This document shows, piece by piece, positions 7,377 to 13,671 of a stretch of 25,801 nucleotides of DNA (its first letter is position 1; each line of letters opens with the position of its first letter). The position numbers and the translations under genes were made by a program. The DNA comes from Litorimonas sp964511495. Lineage in GTDB: Bacteria; Pseudomonadota; Alphaproteobacteria; Caulobacterales; Maricaulaceae. The notes beneath the pieces were generated by a model. That model searched no databases. It was not told the DNA's origin and saw only the letters and a program-made list of their open reading frames with translations. The DNA lies in assembly GCA_964511495.1 (NCBI GenBank), contig CAZEFT010000030.1:1-25801 (forward strand). Direction: 5' to 3'.

Positions 7377-7406
7377 AAAAAAAAGCGTCCCGCGAGGGAC
7401 GCTTTT
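7377..7406 (-). terminator. Rho-independent terminator of rpmI-rplT
   Basis: AAAAGCGTCCC (7381-7391) and GGGACGCTTTT (7396-7406) form an 11-bp stem with a GCGA loop. On the minus strand it is followed by a U-run continuing to 7377 (eight bases). On the plus strand the tail is weaker, but it may also stop transcription from the convergent MBL gene. Confidence 0.9.
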
Positions 7407-7428
7407 GAATTTTGATTGTTAAAGCGAG

Positions 7429-7806
7429 TTACGCTTTGACTGTGTGCGGTTGGCTGGCGTGCTTCTTAGCTGTGTCAACCAAAGCTTTAAAGCTTTCCGG
7501 CTCGTTTCCGGCCATGTCGGCCAGAACTTTACGGTCAAGATTGATGCCGGCTTTGTTCAAACCGTCCATGAAACGACCATAAGTCATACCGTGCAGGCGA
7601 GCTGCGGCATTGATACGTTGGATCCAAAGGGCGCGGAATTGGCGCTTCTTCAGTTTACGGCCGATATAGGCATATTGACCGGCTTTTTCGACCGCTTGGT
7701 TAGCAATGCGGAATGTATTCTTACGACGGCCGCGGTAACCTTTGGCTGCATCGATAATTTTTTTGTGACGTGCGTGTTTCGTGACGCCGCGTTTTACTCG
7801 TGACAT
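7429..7806 (-). CDS. rplT: 50S ribosomal protein L20
   Basis: L20 binds 23S rRNA early and is required for 50S assembly; in several bacteria it also represses its own operon. The 125-residue protein is full length. It starts MSRVKRGVTKHARHKKIIDA and contains GYRGRRKNTFRIANQAVEKA and RALWIQRINAAARLHGMTYG, the family core. It lies 24 bases downstream of rpmI on the same strand, the normal pairing. It ends before a strong terminator, so rpmI-rplT looks like a two-gene transcript. pheS and pheT, often next in other alphaproteobacteria, do not follow here. Confidence 0.98.
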   Translation of the reverse strand: MSRVKRGVTKHARHKKIIDAAKGYRGRRKNTFRIANQAVEKAGQYAYIGRKLKKRQFRALWIQRINAAARLHGMTYGRFMDGLNKAGINLDRKVLADMAGNEPESFKALVDTAKKHASQPHTVKA

Positions 7807-7830
7807 AATATTACTCCAGTATAGGGGGCG

Positions 7831-8031
7831 TTAGCCGTTCGGCATGAACTTCTTTTTGATAACTTTGGCGTCGCAGTCTTTGAGGACTGTTGTGCCGCGC
7901 AGCTTACGAATTTGGTCATTCGTACGCTTGATCATACCGTGGCGTTTACCCGCTTGGCCTGCTTTGACCTTACCGGATTTCGTGATTTTAAAGCGCTTTT
8001 TCGCGCCTGACTTGGTCTTCATTTTTGGCAT
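7831..8031 (-). CDS. rpmI: 50S ribosomal protein L35
   Basis: This small basic protein of the large subunit has 66 residues, the usual length. It starts MPKMKTKSGAKKRFKITKSG and contains KRTNDQIRKLRGTTVL. AGGAGA lies 6 bases before the ATG. It has its own predicted promoter (8152-8179) and a ~110-base leader with two hairpins. It is the first gene of rpmI-rplT rather than following infC directly, because a membrane protease gene lies between them. Confidence 0.97.
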   Translation of the reverse strand: MPKMKTKSGAKKRFKITKSGKVKAGQAGKRHGMIKRTNDQIRKLRGTTVLKDCDAKVIKKKFMPNG

Positions 8032-8054
8032 TTCGGTCTCCTGTAATGGTGTCT

Positions 8055-8072
8055 CGTATCAGACCTGATACG
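8055..8072 (-). promoter_or_regulatory. Leader hairpin before rpmI, possible ribosomal-protein autoregulatory element
   Basis: CGTATCAG (8055-8062) and CTGATACG (8065-8072) are a perfect inverted repeat that folds as a 6-7 bp stem with a short loop. It ends about 9 bases before the AGGAGA ribosome-binding site of rpmI. A second hairpin, CTGAC-TCGC-GTCAG, lies near 8131-8144. L20-binding leaders regulate rpmI-rplT in E. coli and Firmicutes. Whether this leader does so is inference. Confidence 0.45.
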
Positions 8073-8151
8073 CAACACTGCCTTTGTGAGTGTAGAGGCA
8101 TGCCTGTTAGCCCATAGCACTGCTGTTTCCTGACTCGCGTCAGAAGCGGGC

Positions 8152-8179
8152 CTTATAGAGTTTGCGTCGAAGAGGTCAA
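8152..8179 (-). promoter_or_regulatory. Candidate sigma70-type promoter of rpmI-rplT
   Basis: On the minus strand, CTTGACC (-35, TTGACC at 8174-8179) and TATAAG (-10 at 8152-8157) are separated by 16 bases. This resembles the strong CTTGAC-N17-TATA promoters of alphaproteobacterial ribosomal genes. The predicted leader is about 110 bases. Confidence 0.7.
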
Positions 8180-8196
8180 GCATTTGCGTACAGCTA

Positions 8197-9138
8197 TCAG
8201 GCCGTCGCTTTGGCCCGTTTTGTCAAATACCGATTAATGCGAATGATAACGAAAGTGATGCCGAGACAATAGGCAGCGGCTTCAATCGCGTCCTTCCATT
8301 CTATCACGGGTTCGGGCGTCATAAGGATTGATGATTGTGGCAAAGTCGGATCGGCATACCCTAATAAAGCAAAGACAAAGAAGTTATTGCCGATGTGAAA
8401 GCCGATTGCGCTTTCCAAGCCCTGATCTTCGAAACTTAGCCAACACATAGCAATGCCAAATATGAAGGTTTCAAAAACATAAGGGCCTAATTGTCCATCG
8501 GCTTCTGGATTGCCGAGATGAAGCGAGGCGAACAGAGCGCTTGTAATGACACAGGCAAGCCATGGATGTCGGGTGATAAGGCTTAGGCCTTGGTTTAAAT
8601 AACCCCGACAAAGGATTTCTTCTGAGGCCGCCTGTATCGGTAGAAAAATCAAAGTAAAAGCCAGCAATATACCAAAACCTCTCCAATCCTGATGGATGAT
8701 GACGGCGTCAAAGTCCTGAGGATTAAGCCAGAAATCAATCAGGGATAAAACGCTATATATGAGCAGAACGGAAGTAAGAGACACCCAGAGCCGGGACCAT
8801 CCAAATGTGTTATGAACAGTCACAAGGCGTTTTAATGGCAAGTTATGCCAATATTTATAAACGACGAAGGGGGCAACAAAGAGCGGAACAAACCCTACCC
8901 AAATCATCAGGCTTTCCGCATATCCGCTGCGTGGAAAATCAGGGTCAAGTGGAATGCGCCATTCAGCCGGAAGAAAGCTTTCAGCTATGATGAACGGAAT
9001 CATTCCAAAAACGCTGAGCAGTACAATAAATATGAGGCCCATAAACCAATACACCCAACTGAGTTGGGTGTGGTTTTTCGGAAAGCTCAAAAAATAGGCT
9101 TTGTTAGGAGAGTGTGTGATGGAGGAAAGACCCATCAT
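8197..9138 (-). CDS. CPBP-family intramembrane glutamic endopeptidase (CAAX/Abi type)
   Basis: The 313-residue polytopic membrane protein has about seven to eight hydrophobic segments. All three family motifs are present: EEILCRG at 173-179 (EExxxR), FASLHLGN at 203-210 (FxxxH) and HIGNN at 248-252 (HxxxN/D). These supply the catalytic glutamates and histidines of the Rce1/Abi fold inside the membrane. The gene starts 12 bases after the infC stop codon, so it is probably cotranscribed with infC. No strong ribosome-binding site is visible, and Met2 is an equally possible start. The substrate is unknown; relatives process prenylated proteins or peptides, or serve in bacteriocin immunity. Its place between infC and rpmI is unusual. 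Confidence 0.88.
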   Translation of the reverse strand: MMGLSSITHSPNKAYFLSFPKNHTQLSWVYWFMGLIFIVLLSVFGMIPFIIAESFLPAEWRIPLDPDFPRSGYAESLMIWVGFVPLFVAPFVVYKYWHNLPLKRLVTVHNTFGWSRLWVSLTSVLLIYSVLSLIDFWLNPQDFDAVIIHQDWRGFGILLAFTLIFLPIQAASEEILCRGYLNQGLSLITRHPWLACVITSALFASLHLGNPEADGQLGPYVFETFIFGIAMCWLSFEDQGLESAIGFHIGNNFFVFALLGYADPTLPQSSILMTPEPVIEWKDAIEAAAYCLGITFVIIRINRYLTKRAKATA

Positions 9139-9150
9139 GATAGCTTGGGA

Positions 9151-9690
9151 TTAACGCGGGGCCAGAACCATCGTCATCATACGACCTTCGGTCTTAGGCT
9201 CAAATTCGACTTTCGCTGTCTCTTGAAAATCTTCTTTTACACGAGCCAGTAAATCCATGCCGCGATCCATATGGGCCATTTCCCGGCCTCGGAAACGGAC
9301 GGTTACTTTCACTTTATCACCACGGTCAAAGAATTTCGTCATCGCTTTAGTTTTGACCTGATAATCATGCGTATCAATATTTGGACGCATCTTGATTTCT
9401 TTCAAAGATTGCGTGCGTTGATTTTTACGATTGGCCGCTTTTTTCTTTTGATTTTCGAACCGCAATTTCCCGTAGTCCAAAATTTTGGTTACGGGTGTCT
9501 CACCGGGGGCAACTTCAACCAAGTCAAGTCCGGCAGCAGAGGCGGCGGCAAGAGCTTCTTCGATGGATACGACGCCGCGCTTTTCGCCTTCTTCCGTAAT
9601 GAGAAGGACTTTTGAGGCGGTAATATCCCGATTTGTAAGCGGGCCTTTTGGTTTTTTGGCCGGTGCGGCGGCGAGTGGGCGTCTAGCGAT
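9151..9690 (-). CDS. infC: Translation initiation factor IF-3, AUC start codon
   Basis: IF-3 binds the 30S subunit, keeps it apart from the 50S and checks start-codon pairing. Homology runs from (I)ARRPLAAAPAKKPKGPLTNR to the end, giving 179 residues, the usual length. The linker has DYGKLRFENQKKK and the C-domain has RFRGREMAHMDRGMDLL. No ATG, GTG or TTG exists in frame at the homologous N-terminus. An ATC codon at 9688-9690 sits 8 bases after AGGAG, and an in-frame stop lies 17 codons further up. E. coli infC uses AUU, which lets IF-3 repress its own synthesis, so AUC fits the same mechanism. A start at TTG 9522 would delete most of the N-domain. A promoter lies just upstream. Confidence 0.95.
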   Translation of the reverse strand: MARRPLAAAPAKKPKGPLTNRDITASKVLLITEEGEKRGVVSIEEALAAASAAGLDLVEVAPGETPVTKILDYGKLRFENQKKKAANRKNQRTQSLKEIKMRPNIDTHDYQVKTKAMTKFFDRGDKVKVTVRFRGREMAHMDRGMDLLARVKEDFQETAKVEFEPKTEGRMMTMVLAPR

Positions 9691-9724
9691 GCGAAATTCT
9701 CCTAAGTCTGTTTTCGATGGACGA

Positions 9725-9753
9725 AATATGGCGTTTTATAGTGAAATATTCAA
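9725..9753 (-). promoter_or_regulatory. Candidate promoter of infC
   Basis: On the minus strand, TTGAAT (9748-9753) and CATATT (9725-9730) are separated by 17 bases, giving a short leader of about 30 bases before the AUC start. Both boxes match sigma70 consensus moderately. It lies in the 81-base gap after the glycosyltransferase gene. Confidence 0.5.
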
Positions 9754-9771
9754 GGGTTAAGGCCCGTTCAT

Positions 9772-10953
9772 TTAACGGTTTTTCGCCTTAAGGGCGGCCC
9801 TATAAACGTCCAGCGTGTGAATTTGTAGCGATTTTTTAGAAAAATGCCGAGCAATCCGTGATCGCGCATGGCCTCCATCATAGGTCGGCCAAACCATGGC
9901 TCTTTGCAGAGCTTTAGTCATTGCCGCTGAGTCGCCGGGTGCCACCAGAAAGCCGGTCTTTTTATCTTCAACAGTTTCCAATGCTCCACCCAAAGCTGTC
10001 GCGACGACGGGGCGGCCCATGGCTTGGGCTTCAGCAGCGATACGACCAAAAGCTTCGGGTTCATTGGACGCGCTTAATACCACATCCGCCGCTTTCAGGA
10101 TGGGCGGCATATCCGTTCGATGTCCGGCAAAAATAACACGACCCGTCAGGTTCAGGTCGTCAACTTTCTGCTCAACTTCTTTTACATAATCATGACGTCC
10201 TTGTGCGTCCCCCACACAAATCAAATGGCAAAATGCGGGTAATTTGACCAAGGCGTCCAGCGCATCCAATTGCCCTTTCCATCGGGTGAGGCGACCGGGC
10301 AAGACAATAAATTTATGATTCGAAAATTCATCTTCCGCGCCTGCCCATTGCGCTCTCAAAGCGGTGACAGAGTCTTGACTGACTTTAGCGGGATCAAACA
10401 CGCCCATATCGACGCCCCGATGAATAACGGTAATCGGACGGTTTTTCGTTTTGTGGGTTTTCACAATGTGATCGCGTGTGAAATTTGAATTGGCGATAAT
10501 AATGTCGCCCTTGGCCATAACGGAATTGTAAAATCGTTTGAGTGCCGATTTCGCGTTATAAATGCCGTGATAGGTCGTCACGAAAGGCGTGTCGCTGAGT
10601 TTACAGGCGAGAAAAGCGGGCCATGCGGGAGCGCGCGAGCGTGCATGAACAATATTGATATTATGGTCTTTAATCAGCTTTTTAATCAAGACCACCCTCG
10701 GTAAAAGCGTCATGATATTCTTACTGCCAATAGGAGCCGTGTGCAGGGTCCCGCCAAGCTCTGCGATTTCATTTTCCATACGCCCGCCTGCGGAGAGGAC
10801 ATGAGCCTTATGACCTTTTTCAATCAAGGCTTCGGTGATTTCGACTGTCGTGCGTTCCACCCCGCCGGCATTAAGCTCGGGCAGAACTTGCAGAACCCGC
10901 AACACGGCCTTATCCGTTGGGGTGTTAATTTTATGACTTTCAGACTCACTCAT
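9772..10953 (-). CDS. Glycosyltransferase family 4 (GT-B fold)
   Basis: The protein transfers a sugar from a nucleotide donor, probably onto a lipopolysaccharide or other surface glycan acceptor. From the ATG at 10953 (MSESESHK) it has 393 residues. The N-terminal acceptor domain has LNAGGVERTTVE near 28-39 and TTYHGIYNA near 126-134. The donor domain has GRLTRWKGQ near 220 and the retaining-enzyme motif EAFGRIAAE at about 300-308, whose two glutamates bind the donor. An upstream in-frame start at 10989 would overlap the divergent hydrolase gene, so I prefer 10953. infC follows 81 bases downstream. The substrate cannot be read from sequence. Confidence 0.9.
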   Translation of the reverse strand: MSESESHKINTPTDKAVLRVLQVLPELNAGGVERTTVEITEALIEKGHKAHVLSAGGRMENEIAELGGTLHTAPIGSKNIMTLLPRVVLIKKLIKDHNINIVHARSRAPAWPAFLACKLSDTPFVTTYHGIYNAKSALKRFYNSVMAKGDIIIANSNFTRDHIVKTHKTKNRPITVIHRGVDMGVFDPAKVSQDSVTALRAQWAGAEDEFSNHKFIVLPGRLTRWKGQLDALDALVKLPAFCHLICVGDAQGRHDYVKEVEQKVDDLNLTGRVIFAGHRTDMPPILKAADVVLSASNEPEAFGRIAAEAQAMGRPVVATALGGALETVEDKKTGFLVAPGDSAAMTKALQRAMVWPTYDGGHARSRIARHFSKKSLQIHTLDVYRAALKAKNR

Positions 10954-10976
10954 TATCTTCACACTAAAGGGAAAAT

Positions 10977-11735
10977 ATGACGGACGCACCCGCCTTTCTG
11001 AAACAATCTAGCGATCTTCGCATTGCCTATCGTCATGTCAAAGGGAATGGCCCGACGGTTATTTGGTGCGGAGGCTTGAAATCTGACATGTTAGGATCGA
11101 AAGCGGAGTTTCTAGCAGAATGGGCAAGTCAAAATAACCGCGATTATATACGCTTTGATTATTTCGGTCATGGTGAAAGTGACGGAGATTTTACCGACGG
11201 AACCCTTTCACAATGGGCCACCGATATTGTGACGGTGATGGAGAGTCTCTGCAAAGGGGATGTTATCCTCATTGGCTCCTCCATGGGTGGATGGGCGAGC
11301 CTCTTAGCCGCCATAGAGCAAAAAGAGCGTGTGAAGGCATTGGTGCTCATAAACCCCGCTCCGGATTTTACGGAAAAACTCACCCGCGCAAAGTGGGGCG
11401 AGGCAGAAGAGCGGGCCTTGAAAGAGCAGGGCGTTGTGTACGAGCCCTCAGGATATGAAGAGCCTTATGCCTATTCCAAAATCCTCATGGATGATGGAAA
11501 AGCCAGACAAATATTAGACGCCCCAATTCCGTTGACCTGTCCAATCCGTATTTTGCAGGGCGCAGACGATCCGGTCGTTCCGCCTGAGCATAGCCGTCTG
11601 ATTGTGGAAGCGGTGAAAAGTGAAAATGTAACCTATAATTTGATCAAAGGCGGAGACCACAGCCTGTCGCGTGATCAGGATTTGGTTTTACTGGCGCAAA
11701 CCCTTAATGGTCTAACTGAATCTTTCACTGACTGA
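10977..11735 (+). CDS. Alpha/beta hydrolase, ABHD10-like (putative thioesterase/esterase)
   Basis: The 252-residue soluble enzyme has the nucleophile elbow GSSMG at 100-104 (Ser102), an acid in GADDPVVP (Asp198 or Asp197) and a histidine in GGDHSL (His228). The segment FDYFGHGESDGDF near 60-72 and the short lid resemble the ABHD10 group, which removes acyl groups from proteins or hydrolyses acyl-glucuronides in mitochondria. The bacterial role is unknown. The start is 23 bases from the divergent glycosyltransferase start. prmC follows after 44 bases on the same strand, so they are probably cotranscribed. Confidence 0.86.
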   Translation: MTDAPAFLKQSSDLRIAYRHVKGNGPTVIWCGGLKSDMLGSKAEFLAEWASQNNRDYIRFDYFGHGESDGDFTDGTLSQWATDIVTVMESLCKGDVILIGSSMGGWASLLAAIEQKERVKALVLINPAPDFTEKLTRAKWGEAEERALKEQGVVYEPSGYEEPYAYSKILMDDGKARQILDAPIPLTCPIRILQGADDPVVPPEHSRLIVEAVKSENVTYNLIKGGDHSLSRDQDLVLLAQTLNGLTESFTD

Positions 11736-11779
11736 TGGAAAACCTTGTTGATGGGCTCCGGCAGGCATAAACCCCGCCT

Positions 11780-12676
11780 ATGATCGTTCCGCTTGATAAA
11801 CGTCCGCGTTCGGGCCCGTATTCCGGCATTAATGCCCGGTCTGCGAAACGGTTTTTAACCGAGCAGTTTCGCATGGCCAATATCGGCGCGGCAGAATCTG
11901 ATGCGCTTGAACTCGTCATGGCCGTCACAGAATTTTCTTTGACGGATATGGCATTGCGGGGGACGGAGTTTTTAACGCCCGAGCAATTTGACCAGATTAA
12001 AGCCTATGCCGACCGCCGTATAGGCGGCGAGCCGGTGGATGCGATATTGGGCTGGCGGGAATTTTACGGACGCAAATTTCAAATCAGCGCCGATGTACTT
12101 TCCCCGCGTGGTGATACGGAAACCCTGATCGAGAGTTGCCTTTCCGCTTTAGAAGGGAAAACCGCGCCTCATATATTGGATATGGGAACAGGGTCAGGCG
12201 CTATTTTGGCAACCTTATTGGCGGAAATTAAAGACGCGACAGGTATTGCGAGTGATATTTCAGACGCGGCACTGGCCGTAGCACACAGTAATTGTGAGGC
12301 TTTGGGTGTTTCCTCTCGTGTGAAGTTCATCCAAAGCGATTGGTATGAAAATGTTCACGGGCAATATGATTTGATTGTGTCCAACCCGCCCTACATCACA
12401 AGCGATGCCATGCGGAATCTGGAAACAGAAGTGGTCGCCTATGACCCCCCATTGGCGCTTCATGGGGGTCAAGACGGACTGGATCCTTATCGCCTCATTC
12501 TGTCCGGGTATGCACCTTTTTTGAAAAAGGGGGGCGCTATATGGGTGGAAATCGGCTTTGACCAAGCCGAGGCCGTAACGGCACTCTTTGCAGAAAATGG
12601 CTTGAGCAACATAAACTGTGTTCAGGATTTAGGAGGAAATAATCGCTGTATTGGGGCGGTTAGGCCGCTTTCATGA
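11780..12676 (+). CDS. prmC: Release factor glutamine N5-methyltransferase PrmC
   Basis: PrmC methylates the GGQ glutamine of release factors RF1 and RF2, using S-adenosylmethionine, and so improves peptide release. In the 298-residue protein the N-terminal helical domain ends with GEPVDAILGWREFYGRKF near 83-100. The methyltransferase domain has VLSPRGDTETLIE at about 106-118, the SAM loop DMGTGSG at 134-140 and the catalytic NPPY at 202-205. The usual P in PRPDTE is replaced by G. ATG 11780 has a weak ribosome-binding site, but homology supports it over Met32. In many alphaproteobacteria prfA precedes prmC and DUF4167 follows; here a hydrolase takes the prfA position. Confidence 0.93.
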   Translation: MIVPLDKRPRSGPYSGINARSAKRFLTEQFRMANIGAAESDALELVMAVTEFSLTDMALRGTEFLTPEQFDQIKAYADRRIGGEPVDAILGWREFYGRKFQISADVLSPRGDTETLIESCLSALEGKTAPHILDMGTGSGAILATLLAEIKDATGIASDISDAALAVAHSNCEALGVSSRVKFIQSDWYENVHGQYDLIVSNPPYITSDAMRNLETEVVAYDPPLALHGGQDGLDPYRLILSGYAPFLKKGGAIWVEIGFDQAEAVTALFAENGLSNINCVQDLGGNNRCIGAVRPLS

Positions 12677-12775
12677 GATAGGTGTCTAACGGGCATATGA
12701 GAGAATTTTAACCTTTCTGGAATTTATCGTAAAAAAGGCTTTGCGAGCGGGGTGGGGTTTGCTACGTCAGATTCA

Positions 12776-12818
12776 TAGGCGTTGAACACCGAGTCGAGAT
12801 AAAGCGACTGTCCGCCTA
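12776..12818 (+). promoter_or_regulatory. Structured leader upstream of the DUF4167 gene
   Basis: In the 225-base gap after prmC, TAGGCG (12776-12781) pairs with CGCCTA (12813-12818) and encloses a second stem, AGTCG (12792-12796) with CGACT (12805-12809). A smaller hairpin with loop CGAG lies nearer the gene, near 12868-12885. I cannot place a promoter. The folding suggests a cis-acting RNA or a small RNA, which is inference. Confidence 0.4.
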
Positions 12819-12901
12819 AGGCCCCATTCGTTGTAATACACTTCTTTGTACGGGAGGGTTTGCGCGAGCGGAAACACTAAAAATCCGTATAGGACAAGAT
12901 C

Positions 12902-13495
12902 ATGAAGCGTCAGCGCGGTCGTAATCGTAATAACCGAAGTAATAACAATAATAACAACCGTTCCTTGGACAGTAATGGTCCTGACGTGAAAGTGCGTGGT
13001 ACAGCCAGCACAATCTATGAGAAATACACGGCTTTGGCGCGTGATGCGGCGAGTTCAGGTAATCGCGTAAAAGCAGAAAGCTATCGTCAACATGCGGAGC
13101 ATTATTTGCGCCTCATGAATGCCCAAGAAGCGGCCAAACAGGAAGCGCGTGAAAAAGCTGAAGCTGAACGTGCTGCCCGTGAAGAGCAAAAAGGCGATCA
13201 AGAGGGAAGTGATGATGAGGGCGATAATCAGCGCTCGCGTCGTGGCCGGCACACTAATCGCCGACGTAGTCATAATGAACAAAATGACGACAACGGTGGT
13301 CAATCCAAAGAAACTAATGCTTCTGAAGATGATGCACAAGATGACAATAAAGACGACGGTAAAAAAGTCGAGTTGAAGGTCAAGAAATCGAAAAAAGTCA
13401 AAGCATCTGATGACGAGGGGGAAGAGAAGCCTAAACGTCGTCGCAAAGCACCCGCCCGTAAATCGGAAGATGATACGGTGGAAGCTGCCGAGTAA
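12902..13495 (+). CDS. DUF4167-domain protein, basic Asn-rich N-terminus
   Basis: The 197-residue protein belongs to a family largely restricted to Alphaproteobacteria. Residues 1-20 are Arg/Asn rich, including a run of six Asn. Residues ~28-75 are the conserved DUF4167 core, with VRGTASTIYEKYTALARDA and SYRQHAEHYLRLMNA. The rest is a charged, low-complexity tail of Glu, Asp and Lys ending in a basic KPKRRRKAPARK patch. It is probably a disordered, nucleic-acid- or ribosome-associated protein, but no function is established. AGGA precedes the ATG. The position between prmC and clpB is typical of the class. A terminator follows at once. Confidence 0.85.
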   Translation: MKRQRGRNRNNRSNNNNNNRSLDSNGPDVKVRGTASTIYEKYTALARDAASSGNRVKAESYRQHAEHYLRLMNAQEAAKQEAREKAEAERAAREEQKGDQEGSDDEGDNQRSRRGRHTNRRRSHNEQNDDNGGQSKETNASEDDAQDDNKDDGKKVELKVKKSKKVKASDDEGEEKPKRRRKAPARKSEDDTVEAAE

Positions 13496-13534
13496 ATTGG
13501 TGACGTGTGAAACGGAAAATTAGAACAAGATTAG

Positions 13535-13560
13535 AAACCGGCCTTTGAGCCGGTTTTTTT
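13535..13560 (+). terminator. Rho-independent terminator after the DUF4167 gene
   Basis: AAACCGGC (13535-13542) pairs with GCCGGTTT (13549-13556) around loop CTTTGA, followed by a T-run to 13560. It separates this transcript from clpB. Confidence 0.92.
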
Positions 13561-13592
13561 ATACCTCATGAACTAAAAATATAGGCTGCGAC

Positions 13593-13620
13593 CTTGAAGG
13601 TAAGGAATAAAATCCTATCT
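13593..13620 (+). promoter_or_regulatory. Heat-shock (RpoH) promoter 1 of clpB
   Basis: CTTG (13593-13596, extended to CTTGAA), 17 bases, then CCTATCT (13614-13620) matches the alphaproteobacterial sigma32 pattern CTTG-N16/17-CYTATNT. It is the upstream one of two tandem matches. Confidence 0.7.
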
Positions 13621-13625
13621 CTAAT

Positions 13626-13652
13626 CTTGAAAGAGACAAATCTGTCTTATTG
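13626..13652 (+). promoter_or_regulatory. Heat-shock (RpoH) promoter 2 of clpB
   Basis: CTTG (13626-13629, extended to CTTGAAA), 16 bases, then CTTATTG (13646-13652) is a second match to CTTG-N16/17-CYTATNT with one mismatch. It lies 20 bases before the start codon, so the message would have a very short leader containing the GAGG ribosome-binding site (13661-13664). Confidence 0.5.
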
Positions 13653-13671
13653 ATATATTTGAGGTCTTAAA

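Noticed and set aside
7304..7378. 24-codon frame between the MBL gene and the rplT terminator
   Set aside because: It has no ribosome-binding site or family resemblance, and it ends inside the terminator tract.
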